Part shown: piece by piece, positions 1 through 8,025 of the stretch | Layout: each line of letters starts with the position of its first letter | Position numbering within the stretch: the stretch's first letter is position 1 | Assembly (NCBI RefSeq): GCF_000737325.1 | Contig: NZ_CP011125.1 | Location: 5,766,001-5,830,000 of the forward strand | Reading direction: 5' to 3' | Origin: Sandaracinus amylolyticus | GTDB lineage: Bacteria; Myxococcota_A; Polyangia; Polyangiales; Sandaracinaceae | DNA: 64,000 bases | The notes under the pieces: model-generated | Seen by the model: the letters and a program-made list of their open reading frames with translations, nothing else | What the model was told of the DNA's origin: nothing | Database searches by the model: none | Translations under genes and position numbers: made by a program

Positions 1-2060
1 CACACGCCGTCGGTCGCCGCGCCGGCCGCGACGCTGCACGCCTGACAATCGCTCGGACCGCCGCCGCAGAGGTTGTTGCAGCACACGCCGTCGACGCAGA
101 ACGTGCTCGTGCACTGCGATCCCGCGGTGCACGCCTCGCCATCGGCGCGCGGCTCGACGAGCTCGTACACGTACACCGCGCCCTGATCGACGGCCGTCGC
201 GCTCGCGTCCTCCTCGGGCGCGCCGATCGCGAGCGTCGTTCCGTCGAGCGCGACGGACTGCCCGAAGCTCTCGGTGCGGACCACGCCGGTCAGGTCCGCG
301 ATCGCCGACCACGTCGTGCCCGCGCGCGTGTACGCATAGACGAAGCCCGGCGAGCGACCGAGCGACGGTCGCGTGAGCCCCGGCGCGCCGACGACCGCGA
401 TCGTTCCTTCGAGCGCGACCGACGTGCCGAGCTCCGCGTACGTCGTCCAGTCGGTCGCGGGCACCGGCAGCAGGCGCGCCTCGGCCCTCCACGCACCGCC
501 GCTCAGCGCGAACACGTAGGCGACACCGCGGCTCGCGATCGTGCCCTCGTCGTCGTCCGCGCCCGGCGCGCCGACGATGACACGATCGCCGTCGATCGCG
601 ACCGACTGCCCGACGTGCTCCCACGTGCGCTCGGGATCGCTGGCGAGGCGCGCTTCCTGGACCCACGTCGCCGGTCCGCTGCGCACGAAGACGAACGCCG
701 CGCCGACGTTCTCGCGGAGATAACCTTCGTCGTCGCGCGTGAACCCGTCGTCGTAGGGCGCGCCCACGACGATGCGCGTTCCATCGGTCGCGACCGACGT
801 GCCGAACGAGTCGTTGCTCGACGCCGTGTCCCACTGGAGCGTCGCCTCCGGGGCCCACGTCGTGCCGGTGCGCACGTACGTGTACGCGCCGCCGCCGCCG
901 GTGAAGAAGCTCTGGTCGTTGTACGCACCGACGACCAGCAGATCGCCGACGATCGCGACCGAGGAGCCGAAGCGCTCGCCGTAGGTCGTGGGCGCCGGGT
1001 TCACGATGCGCTGCTCGTGCGCCCACGTGCCCGCGCCGTTGCGGCGGAACACGTCGACCGCGCCGGCGTACTCGTACATCGGATGATCGTCGTTGGGCGA
1101 CGCGATCACGATCGTGTCGCCCGAGATCGCGACGGCGCGCCCCGCCTCGTCTTCCGCGCTGAGCAGGGGCGGCGTGAGGATCGTGCGCTGCAGCCACGCG
1201 CCCGCCGCGTCGCGCTCGAACACGTACGCCGCGCCACGGCCCATGCGGTACGGCGCGCCGACGACCATCACGTCGCCGTCGATCGCCACGCTGCGGCCGA
1301 GCTCGTCCTCGGGCATCGCATCGCTCGCGGTGAGCACGCCGCGCGGCGCGGCGATCACCGGATCGATCACGATCGGCAGCGTCGCGCCCGCATCGTCGAT
1401 CAGGAGGCGCACGCCGCGATCCTCGCGCTCCATCCGCGCGACGAGCTCGACGCCGCGCGCGTCCCAGGCGCGCAGCCCTTCGTACACGAGCGACTCGCGG
1501 CCCGCGCCGTCGCGCACGCGCGCGCCACGATCGTGCACGTCGAGCGCGCTCGCTCCGTCGAGCGCGACGATCACCTCCAGCGCGCCCTCGCCCTCCGGCA
1601 CCTCGTGCACCGCGATCGCGTGCTCGATGCCCGGCGCGCCGTGCACGAAGAGCTCGTCGGCAGCGCCCCGCCGCGCGTGGATGCGCGCCCCCTCGACCGC
1701 GACCAGCGCGACGGGATCGAGCGCGACGCGCGCAGCGCCGCGCGCGATCTCCACGACCCCGACCGACACCGCGACATCACCCCAGCGCACCGCGAGGCGA
1801 TCGCCCGACCAGGTCGCGTGCGCGCCCTCGCGGTCGAAGCGCCACGACGAGCCGATCGTGCGCGCGGCGAAGCGTGGCTCGGGCGACACGAACGCGGCCG
1901 CGAGGTGCGCCTCGATGACGTCGAGCGCGTCGAGGCTTCGCATCGCCGCGCCATCTCCGGTGCTGCACGCGCCGGCCGCCAGCACCACGAGCACTGCCAC
2001 CGCGGCGCTCGCACGCCCCCCGGCGACGACGCCCCTGACTCCCCCTCGGCTCGCGAACAT
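1..2060 (-). CDS. FG-GAP repeat lipoprotein, 3' end outside window
   Basis: Reading the minus strand from the ATG at 2060 gives an uninterrupted frame that runs off the left edge, so the C-terminus is missing. The N-terminus has a hydrophobic stretch ending in LAAGACS, a lipobox, so a lipoprotein is predicted. The body contains at least seven repeats of the type 'G-x-S-V-A-I-D-G-D-x-x-V-V-G-A-P' followed by 'A-Y-V-F/Y', the FG-GAP/integrin-alpha beta-propeller signature. After the propeller comes a cysteine-rich module (SxFCVDGVCCNNLC, CQAC) that recurs in myxobacterial surface proteins. A GAGGGAG ribosome binding site lies about 6 bases before the ATG, and a TATACT hexamer at 2112-2117 could be a -10 box. 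It is probably a surface or secreted adhesion/scaffold protein; no enzymatic function is visible. It is divergent from the gene at 2134. Confidence 0.85.
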   Translation of the reverse strand, partial: MFASRGGVRGVVAGGRASAAVAVLVVLAAGACSTGDGAAMRSLDALDVIEAHLAAAFVSPEPRFAARTIGSSWRFDREGAHATWSGDRLAVRWGDVAVSVGVVEIARGAARVALDPVALVAVEGARIHARRGAADELFVHGAPGIEHAIAVHEVPEGEGALEVIVALDGASALDVHDRGARVRDGAGRESLVYEGLRAWDARGVELVARMEREDRGVRLLIDDAGATLPIVIDPVIAAPRGVLTASDAMPEDELGRSVAIDGDVMVVGAPYRMGRGAAYVFERDAAGAWLQRTILTPPLLSAEDEAGRAVAISGDTIVIASPNDDHPMYEYAGAVDVFRRNGAGTWAHEQRIVNPAPTTYGERFGSSVAIVGDLLVVGAYNDQSFFTGGGGAYTYVRTGTTWAPEATLQWDTASSNDSFGTSVATDGTRIVVGAPYDDGFTRDDEGYLRENVGAAFVFVRSGPATWVQEARLASDPERTWEHVGQSVAIDGDRVIVGAPGADDDEGTIASRGVAYVFALSGGAWRAEARLLPVPATDWTTYAELGTSVALEGTIAVVGAPGLTRPSLGRSPGFVYAYTRAGTTWSAIADLTGVVRTESFGQSVALDGTTLAIGAPEEDASATAVDQGAVYVYELVEPRADGEACTAGSQCTSTFCVDGVCCNNLCGGGPSDCQACSVAAGAATDGV

Positions 2061-2133
2061 CGAACGTCTCCCTCGCGCGCTCGCGCGGCTTGGCCACCGA
2101 CCGCGCGCGCGAGTATAGAGGTCTCTCGCTCGC

Positions 2134-3627
2134 ATGCGATCCGCGCGCCGCTCTTCGTCCCGATCCGTGCTGGCCGCGTCGCTGATCGCGCTCGTCGCGA
2201 GCGCCTGCCACTCGCCGGTCACGCAGCTGATCGTGGTGGTCGAGTCCGATCTCGACGCGTCGCGGATCGCCCGCGTTCGCCTGGAGATCGACGACGAACG
2301 GCGCGACGTGGACGTCACCGCCGCGGGCCTGCCCTTCTCGTTCGGGGTGCGCGCGCGCGACGAGCATGCTGACCAATCGGTCACGATTGCCGCGGCGGCG
2401 CTCGACGACGCCGACGCGATCGTGGTCGGCGCGCGCGCGATCGTGCCCTTCGTCCGCGGCGAGACGCGCCGCGTCGTGGTGCGCCTCGAAGCGTCGTGCG
2501 TCGGGCGCGCGTGCGGCGATGCGATGACGTGCCGCGCCGGCACGTGCGTGGCGCTGGCGATCCCGGTCGCGGAGCTCGATCGCGTCGCGCCCGGCGACGA
2601 GCTCGACGACCTGCCGCCCTTCCCCGACGCCGGTGTCGACGCCGGTCCGACGTGCACACCGGCGTGCACGCACGACGAGACGTGCACGCACGAGGGCTGT
2701 CGATGCGGCGAGCGCGCGACGTGCGGCGAGGCCGCGCTCTGCGATCGCGGCGAGTGCGCGCCCTGGCCGCGGAGCTGTGACGCGATCGGGCGCGGTCGCG
2801 GGTGCGAGCTCGTGGCGATGCCCGGCGGCACGTTCGCGATGGGCGACGAAGAAGCGGCGTCGTCGGGCGGCACCGGTGCGTTCCCGGTGCAGCCCGGCGT
2901 CCGCGTGAGCCCGTTCGTGATCGATGCGTACGAGGTCACCGTCGCGCGCTTCCGCGCGTTCTGGGACGCGGGACATCCCGCTCCGAGCGCCCCGGTCGCG
3001 TACCCCGGCGGCCGCAGCCTCGCGCTCGACGGTCCCGTGGTCGATCCCCTGGATCGCGACTTCGAGCCGCAGTGCAACTGGTCGGCGACGCCGGGCGCGC
3101 TCGAGGCGCATCCGATGAACTGCGTGACGTGGTCGACCGCGCTCGCGTTCTGCGCGTGGGACGGCGGACGCTTGCCCACCGAGGCGGAGTGGGAATTCGC
3201 GGCGCGTGGGCACGCGCTCGGCGGGCTCGCACCCGGTCGCGACTTCGCGTGGGGCGACGAGCCGCCGGACGGCGCGGCCGGCGGCCGCTGCGATCGCGCG
3301 CAGGCGTTCGAGTGCGCCGGCGACGACGACGCGTGGACGCGCGAGGTCGGCGCGTTCGCGCCCGTCGCGGGTGTGTTCGATCAGATCGGCAACGTCACCG
3401 AGTTCACCGCGGATCACTACGACTTCTACGGCGTCGGCGAGGGCGGCTGCTGGCGCGGCACGATGCCGCTCGATCCGCTGTGCCGCCGCACCGGCGAGGA
3501 TCTCGAGGTCACGGTGCGCGGCGGTGGGTATCCGGCGCTGTTCGTCAGCTCGCTGATGGGCGCGGCGCGCGGCGCGCTCGAGAGCGACGGCGCGTACCCC
3601 GCGATCGGCTTCCGCTGCGTGCGCTGA
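2134..3627 (+). CDS. SUMF1/FGE-fold lipoprotein
   Basis: This 497-residue protein starts with a signal peptide whose lipobox is VASAC, followed by a short beta-rich domain (residues ~25-130). A cysteine-rich stretch (~165-215) leads into a formylglycine-generating-enzyme (SUMF1) fold. Its hallmarks are 'MPGGTFAMGDEE' near 230, 'YEVTVARFRAF', 'PTEAEWEFAARG', 'DQIGNVTEF' and a terminal 'VRGGGY...GFRC'. The family includes true FGEs, but the S-x-C-x-x-Y-C type copper/cysteine site expected after RGG is replaced by YPALFVSS here, so sulfatase-activating chemistry is unlikely. Myxobacteria use this fold widely as a non-catalytic or binding module. The gene stands alone on the plus strand, and its stop directly abuts the convergent NAD-kinase-like gene. 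Confidence 0.88.
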   Translation: MRSARRSSSRSVLAASLIALVASACHSPVTQLIVVVESDLDASRIARVRLEIDDERRDVDVTAAGLPFSFGVRARDEHADQSVTIAAAALDDADAIVVGARAIVPFVRGETRRVVVRLEASCVGRACGDAMTCRAGTCVALAIPVAELDRVAPGDELDDLPPFPDAGVDAGPTCTPACTHDETCTHEGCRCGERATCGEAALCDRGECAPWPRSCDAIGRGRGCELVAMPGGTFAMGDEEAASSGGTGAFPVQPGVRVSPFVIDAYEVTVARFRAFWDAGHPAPSAPVAYPGGRSLALDGPVVDPLDRDFEPQCNWSATPGALEAHPMNCVTWSTALAFCAWDGGRLPTEAEWEFAARGHALGGLAPGRDFAWGDEPPDGAAGGRCDRAQAFECAGDDDAWTREVGAFAPVAGVFDQIGNVTEFTADHYDFYGVGEGGCWRGTMPLDPLCRRTGEDLEVTVRGGGYPALFVSSLMGAARGALESDGAYPAIGFRCVR

Positions 3628-4530
3628 TCAGCGCGCGCCGACGACGAGCTGAAGTCGCTCGCGCGCGACGCCGAGCCGCGCGCGGAGGCCCCAGCCGAAC
3701 GCGACGCGATCATCCTCGATCCCGTCGCCGAAGAGCACGCCGCCTTCGTTCATCTCGCTCGTGATCTCGAGGCGCGCCGAGCCCTCGACGAGCCCTTCCG
3801 TGATCGACGTTCCCGTCGCGGGGCTGGGCCACGCCTCGCGCACGAAGAACGCGAGGCACGCCTCGGTCGGCGCCGGCAGCGCGAGCTTCGTCGCGCGCTC
3901 GCGCGCGATCGATCGTGCCCACCCGGTCGAGCCCGTGCCGGTCGCGACGATCAGCCCCGAGCTCGAGTGACGCTCCGTCGCGCGCTCGCGCACGATGCGG
4001 TAGCGCGCGGACTGGTGCGTGCGGTGTCCGACGTAGATCTCGTTGAGCGCGAGCAGGCGCTGACCATCGTCGAGGCGCGCCTCGACCATCGTGCGCGCCT
4101 CGATCACCGCGCGCTGCTCGACCGTGCGCCGCAGCACGAGCTCGAGCGCGTCCACCTCGTGCCGCACGAGCACGCCCGCGACGCGCGCCGGCTCGGGGTT
4201 CACGCCGATCACGCGCTGCCCGTCGAGGTACTTCGCGACGTTCGGCACGAGCCCGTCCTGCCCCACCGCGACGACGAGATCCTCGGGCTCCCACACGAAC
4301 CGCGAGAGCTCGGCCCGCGGAACGCGAGCGCGCCGCCAGCGCAGCGGGATCTGCTGCGACACGCGCGTCAGCACCTGCTCGAGCGCGCGGTGGCGCGCCT
4401 CGACCTCGTCGATCTTCTGATCGCGCTGCTCGAGGAAGAAGCGCGCCTGCTCGCGCGTGCCGTGACGCGCCATCAGCTCCTCGAAGTCGGTGGGCCGCGT
4501 GACCACGACCACCCGCGGGGTGCTGCCCAT
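3628..4530 (-). CDS. NAD kinase-like protein
   Basis: This 300-residue protein resembles the ATP-NAD kinase family. The usual GGDGT nucleotide motif appears as 'AVGQDGLVPNVAKYL' (~residue 90), and the second family motif appears as 'TGTGSTGWARSI' (~195), close to canonical TPTGSTAY. An N-terminal helical region (20-60) resembles a coiled coil. NAD kinases phosphorylate NAD to NADP. The altered GGDGT (GQDGL) leaves catalytic competence uncertain, and binding of NAD or a related ligand is equally possible. It is the last gene of a minus-strand operon, one base after the SPFH gene, and clearly shares its transcript. The association with an NrtR-type NUDIX gene two genes upstream supports a pyridine-nucleotide theme. 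Confidence 0.8.
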   Translation of the reverse strand: MGSTPRVVVVTRPTDFEELMARHGTREQARFFLEQRDQKIDEVEARHRALEQVLTRVSQQIPLRWRRARVPRAELSRFVWEPEDLVVAVGQDGLVPNVAKYLDGQRVIGVNPEPARVAGVLVRHEVDALELVLRRTVEQRAVIEARTMVEARLDDGQRLLALNEIYVGHRTHQSARYRIVRERATERHSSSGLIVATGTGSTGWARSIARERATKLALPAPTEACLAFFVREAWPSPATGTSITEGLVEGSARLEITSEMNEGGVLFGDGIEDDRVAFGWGLRARLGVARERLQLVVGAR

Positions 4531-4531
4531 G

Positions 4532-5563
4532 TCAGCGCGCCTGGTTCTTCGCCTCGAGCGCGCGCGTCCCCGCCGTCGCGAGCTCGGTGAGCATCGGGCC
4601 GAGCGCGTCGGCGCCGACGTGCAGGTGGTCGATGCGCTGCAGCTTCGTCGCGAGCTCGCGCGCGGCGAGCGCGGCGAGCACCGCCGGCGGGACCTCCTTC
4701 TGGATCGCCATGCGCTCGCGCTCCATCTCGACCTTCGCGCCGTCGACCGCGCGGATCGACGCGGCCTGCGCGTCCGAGCTCGTGCGCAGGCGCGCGGCCT
4801 CGGCGTCGCTCGCGATGCGCTTCGCCTCGGCCTCTTCGGTCGCCTGGCGCTTGCCGTTCGCGCCGCGCTGCGAGATCAGCTGCTCCTCGCGACGCGCGAG
4901 CTCGATCTGGTTCTGCAGCTCGTTCTCCTGGATGGCGCGCTCCTTCTCGACCGCGAGCGCGCGTCGCGCGAACGCCGCCTCGTCGGCCTCCTGCTGGATC
5001 CGCTCGCGCATCGGCGCCTCGAGCGCGCGCTCGAGATCGGGCGTCGGCGCGATCGACGAGATGCGCACGCTCGCGACGCCGAGCCCCATCTGCGCGATGC
5101 CTTCGTCGGACGCGAGCGCAGCGTGCACCCGCTCGCGCACCGTCGCCGGCCCCTCGCGCAACACCTCGCGCAGCGGCGTGCGCCCGATCCACTCCGACGC
5201 GTGCTGCTGCGCGAGCTGCGCGACGTGCAGCGCGATCTTCTCGAGCGGCTGCTCGAGGTGCACGCCGCGCTGCGTGTCGATCGAGAAGTCGACGTGCTCC
5301 GCGAGCGCCGCGGGATCGATCACGCGGTACGTGAGGACGCCCTGCACCGTGACGTCCTGGAAGTCCGACGAGCGCGCGCGCATCGCGAGGGGCAGCTCGC
5401 GATCGTCGACCGGCACCTCGGCGATGGACGCCGTCATCGGGAAGAACCAGAACGCGAGGCCACGACCGCTCTTCACGAGCGAGCCGCGCTTGTAGAGCAG
5501 CACGTGCGAGCTGCTCTCGGCGCGCAGGTGACGCACGAGCACGAAGCTGCGGATGTCGGCCAC
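4532..5563 (-). CDS. SPFH/band-7 domain protein
   Basis: The 343-residue protein has a prohibitin/stomatin-like SPFH domain (residues ~20-190, including 'FQDVTVQGVLTYRV' and 'GLGVASVRISSIAP'). A long Ala/Glu/Arg-rich coiled coil follows (~195-300, with repeated EKERA and EEAEAKR stretches), and the last ~40 residues form a C-terminal cap. There is no clear N-terminal transmembrane helix, unlike classical HflK or flotillin, so membrane association would be peripheral. SPFH proteins form large ring or cage oligomers, often at membranes. It is the middle gene of the NUDIX-SPFH-NAD kinase-like operon, 34 bases after the NUDIX gene and 1 base before the kinase-like gene. Confidence 0.85.
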   Translation of the reverse strand: MADIRSFVLVRHLRAESSSHVLLYKRGSLVKSGRGLAFWFFPMTASIAEVPVDDRELPLAMRARSSDFQDVTVQGVLTYRVIDPAALAEHVDFSIDTQRGVHLEQPLEKIALHVAQLAQQHASEWIGRTPLREVLREGPATVRERVHAALASDEGIAQMGLGVASVRISSIAPTPDLERALEAPMRERIQQEADEAAFARRALAVEKERAIQENELQNQIELARREEQLISQRGANGKRQATEEAEAKRIASDAEAARLRTSSDAQAASIRAVDGAKVEMERERMAIQKEVPPAVLAALAARELATKLQRIDHLHVGADALGPMLTELATAGTRALEAKNQAR

Positions 5564-5597
5564 GGGAACCTCCTTCGCGAGCGAGAGAGCGCGCCGA

Positions 5598-6377
5598 TCA
5601 CACGGCGGAGCGACGCGCGAACCGATAGAGCTCGGCAGGCCGGTGATCGACGCCGGTCTGCAGATCGCCGGTCGCCTCGAGCTGCCCCGAGGCGAGCATC
5701 CGGCGGCGGAACGAGTCCTTGTTGAGCGGGCGACCGAGCACGGTCTCGTGCACGCGCTGCAGCCCCGCGAGCGTGAAGCGCTCGGGCAGCAGCTGGAACC
5801 CGATCGGCGTGTAGTCGAGCTTCCCGCGCACGCGCTTCACGGCCATCCCGAGGATGTCGGCGTGATCGAACGCGAGCGGGAGCGCGCGACCGTCCGCGCC
5901 GATCGCGTCGACGGGCCCTCCGGTCTCGCCCTCCCAGGGCACTTCCAGCGTCGCGACGCGCGTCTCCTCGCGCGCTTCGGCGAGGCGCGCGGGATCGACG
6001 AGCGCGTAGTGCGCGACGGTGATCACGCGGGTGCGCGGATCGCGCTTCGGCGCGCCGAACGTGTAGAGCTGCTCGAGGAACACCCGGCGGATCCCGGTCT
6101 TCTGCTCGATCACGCGCGCCGCCGCGTCGTCGAGCGCCTCGTCCATGCCGACGAACCCACCGGGCAGCGCCCAGCGTCCGCGGTACGGCGCCGCGTCACG
6201 ACGAAGCAGGAGCGTGCGCAGCGCGCCCTCGTCGACCGTGAGCAGCGCGACGTCGACCGCGACCGAGGGCCGCTCGAAGCGCGAGACGTCGTAGCCCTCG
6301 GGGACCTCGCCGTCGTCTTCCTGATCGGAGCGTGCTCGCTTCGTCATCGCGGCCGCGACCTTCGCTGCATCATGCAT
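5598..6377 (-). CDS. NUDIX-fold, NrtR-like transcriptional regulator
   Basis: The 259-residue protein has an N-terminal NUDIX domain (residues ~35-170) and a C-terminal winged-helix region (~185-255), including 'GFQLLPERFTLAGLQRVHE' and 'FRRRMLASG', the layout of NrtR regulators. The NUDIX box around residue 74 is 'GGFVGMDEALDDAAARVIEQKTGI' shortened here to its key point: the catalytic R-E-x-x-E-E core reads R-V-I-E-Q-K, so the metal-binding glutamates are missing. In the NrtR family this fits sensing of ADP-ribose rather than hydrolysis. An AAGG site 5 bases before the ATG at 6377 supports this start; an alternative is the methionine at 6347. A GATGC inverted repeat lies just upstream. It is the first gene of the operon with the SPFH and NAD-kinase-like genes. 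Confidence 0.85.
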   Translation of the reverse strand: MHDAAKVAAAMTKRARSDQEDDGEVPEGYDVSRFERPSVAVDVALLTVDEGALRTLLLRRDAAPYRGRWALPGGFVGMDEALDDAAARVIEQKTGIRRVFLEQLYTFGAPKRDPRTRVITVAHYALVDPARLAEAREETRVATLEVPWEGETGGPVDAIGADGRALPLAFDHADILGMAVKRVRGKLDYTPIGFQLLPERFTLAGLQRVHETVLGRPLNKDSFRRRMLASGQLEATGDLQTGVDHRPAELYRFARRSAV

Positions 6378-6386
6378 CGAACCTTG

Positions 6387-6401
6387 GATGCAAGACGCAT
6401 C
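6387..6401. promoter_or_regulatory. GATGC-N5-GCATC candidate operator
   Basis: GATGCAAGACGCATC is a perfect 5-bp inverted repeat with a 5-base spacer, ten bases before the NUDIX start. Two further GCATC half-sites occur at 6367-6371 and 6374-6378. A TTGACT hexamer (minus strand, about 6405-6410) precedes it, so the repeat would lie inside the core promoter. Autoregulation by the NrtR-like protein is an inference. Confidence 0.45.
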
Positions 6402-6439
6402 TTAGTCAATGACCTGCGACGAGATGAGCTCCGAGCGGA

Positions 6440-6463
6440 GGCGGACACGAGCACGCGTCCGCC
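6440..6463 (-). terminator. Hairpin after riboswitch-controlled gene
   Basis: A 7-bp perfect stem (GGCGGAC / GTCCGCC) with a 10-base loop lies 34 bases past the stop of the lipoprotein gene and before the NUDIX operon. On the minus strand it is not followed by a U tract, so it is at best a weak or factor-assisted terminator. Confidence 0.35.
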
Positions 6464-6496
6464 TTTCGTCCCGCTCGGTGCTCCGGCGACCCGGCG

Positions 6497-7693
6497 TCAG
6501 TCCGCGACGAGGAGAAGACCGCGCTCGTGCCGCAGCAGGATCCGATCCTCGCCGACCGCGACGAGCCCGCTGAACACGGCGCCGGTCGCGAGACGGACCG
6601 GCTCGTCGAGGGTCCAGACACCATCGGTGTGCCGCAGCGTGCGGGCCTCGAGGCCCACGAGGTTCCACGACTCGTCGCGCGCCTCGCTCGCGAGCCGCAT
6701 GCCCCCGATCGCCGTGAACGTGCTCGGCGCGGCGAATTGCGCGAGGGAGCCGGTGGCCGCCGAGATCGGATCCGTCGCCGCGAGCAACGCCGCGAGGTCC
6801 AGCACGTACACGCGATTGCCGCTGCCCGCCGATCCCGCTCCGGCGACGACGACGTCGCCGATGCGCGCGACGCTTCCGCTCCAGTCGCCCATCTCGCCGA
6901 CCGCGCGGCGCGCCGTGGTCGCGCTCACGTCGCGGAGGTAGAGCCCCTGCGAGCTCCCGTCCGATCCCGCGATCGCCAGGCCGTTGATCACGAAGCGCGT
7001 CGCATCGAGCCACTCGCCGTCGTAGTTCCCGTTCGCAGCGACCTCGCTCGTGCCGCCCGCGGAGACGTCGATCTCGAACACTCCGCCGACGAAGCCCGCG
7101 TCGCCCGTCGTGTACCCGAAGATCGCGCGCGCCTCGTCCGGGCTCACCGCGACGTAGCCGCCCGGATAGAGCGCGTCCGCCGCGTGCCCTTCGTGCGTCG
7201 TCGTCGCGACGGTCTCGGGCGCCGGCGCGCTCCCGCTCGGATCGAGCGTCCAGCGCGACAGCGTGAACGTCGTCGTCGTGCCCACCGTCTCCGCCGTGAC
7301 CTCGTACACGCGCGGCATCGCGCCCCCCTCGGGCACGACCACTTCGATCGGCCCGCTCACCGCGCGGCACACGTTCGCGACCGGCACGAGGCCGTCCGCG
7401 AGCGCCGCGTCCATCGCCGCGACGTCCCCGCCGCACGTCGCGACGCACACGCCGCGCAGGCACGCCTCGCCCTCGGCGCACGCCGGATCACACGGCGCGA
7501 CCCACGCATCGGGCGCGACCCACGCGTCCGGCGCGACGTACGCGTCGACCGGCGCCTGCGCGTCGCCTTGCACGACCTGCGCGTCCGTGCCCGCGTCCGA
7601 CGCAGGCGTCACGCCGTCGTCGTCGCCGCACCCCGTCGCGATCACGAGGGCCGCGAAGAGCCCACTCCAACCACTCAGCCTCGCTCGATCCAT
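6497..7693 (-). CDS. Riboswitch-controlled surface lipoprotein, beta-propeller-like
   Basis: From the ATG at 7693 the protein is 398 residues. It opens with a signal peptide and lipobox (ALVIATGC), then an Asp-rich, Ala/Pro-rich linker with two copies of APDAWV, then a CDPACAEGEACLRGVC cysteine module. About 300 residues of beta-strand-rich sequence follow, with recurring turns such as 'GYTTGD', 'RVYVLDLAALL' and 'LEARTLRHTDG' that resemble propeller blades. No family name can be assigned from sequence alone. Its leader holds a complete cobalamin riboswitch, and its GGAG ribosome binding site sits in a hairpin. It is therefore almost certainly repressed by B12. By analogy with BtuG, the B12-binding propeller lipoprotein of Bacteroides, a role in cobalamin capture at the cell surface is plausible but unproven. 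The cysteine module and signal peptide are seen; the propeller is inferred. Confidence 0.8.
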   Translation of the reverse strand: MDRARLSGWSGLFAALVIATGCGDDDGVTPASDAGTDAQVVQGDAQAPVDAYVAPDAWVAPDAWVAPCDPACAEGEACLRGVCVATCGGDVAAMDAALADGLVPVANVCRAVSGPIEVVVPEGGAMPRVYEVTAETVGTTTTFTLSRWTLDPSGSAPAPETVATTTHEGHAADALYPGGYVAVSPDEARAIFGYTTGDAGFVGGVFEIDVSAGGTSEVAANGNYDGEWLDATRFVINGLAIAGSDGSSQGLYLRDVSATTARRAVGEMGDWSGSVARIGDVVVAGAGSAGSGNRVYVLDLAALLAATDPISAATGSLAQFAAPSTFTAIGGMRLASEARDESWNLVGLEARTLRHTDGVWTLDEPVRLATGAVFSGLVAVGEDRILLRHERGLLLVAD

Positions 7694-7698
7694 CACGC

Positions 7699-7712
7699 GC
7701 TCCGTCCGGAGC
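7699..7712 (-). promoter_or_regulatory. Hairpin sequestering the ribosome binding site
   Basis: On the minus strand GCTCC-GGAC-GGAGC forms a perfect 5-bp stem with a 4-base loop. The GGAG of its 3' arm is the only ribosome binding site, 6 bases before the ATG at 7693. It is a likely expression platform for translational control by the upstream riboswitch. Confidence 0.55.
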
Positions 7713-7800
7713 CCGTCCCCGCGGGCCCGTTCGCACACGCGTGCGCCGATCACGATCGCGATCGAGCGAACCGTCGCCCGATCCACCCCGATCGAGCGCA

Positions 7801-8025
7801 CGCGCCGCGCACACGGCAGGTCTCCTGGCTCCCGGATCGTCCGTCGCGGACCACCTTCCCGCCGCGCCCCGCCGCTCACACGACGAGCACGCGCAGTGGT
7901 GACTCGGTGCGCTCGCACCGCGTCCGCGCCGTCCCCGGTCACAGTGGCGGGGGCCGCGCCGGCTTCTCACCGGCTTCCCTCTTCCGCGACGAGCAGGTGC
8001 CCGTCGCTTCCACGCGGCGCGCCCT
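7801..8025 (-). promoter_or_regulatory. Cobalamin riboswitch
   Basis: The minus strand contains the conserved core blocks of the adenosylcobalamin/cobalamin riboswitch in the right order. These are AGAGGGAAGCCGGTGAGAAG, then GCCGGCGCGGCCCCCGCCAC with CTGTGAC, then GAGTCACCACTG, GGGAAGG, and GAGCCAGGAGACCTGCC at the 3' side. The outer arms CGCGCCGCG (near 8013-8022) and CGCGGCGCG (near 7801-7809) are complementary and would form P1. An exact TTGACA lies further upstream at 8061-8066 (minus strand) as a possible -35, without a good -10. The switch ends about 108 bases before the lipoprotein start at 7693. B12 binding is expected to shut off expression. Confidence 0.93.

Noticed and set aside
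615-2372. Long plus-strand Arg/Ala-rich open frames opposite the FG-GAP gene and many similar ones
   Set aside because: They are antisense shadows typical of very GC-rich genes, lacking plausible starts and protein features.
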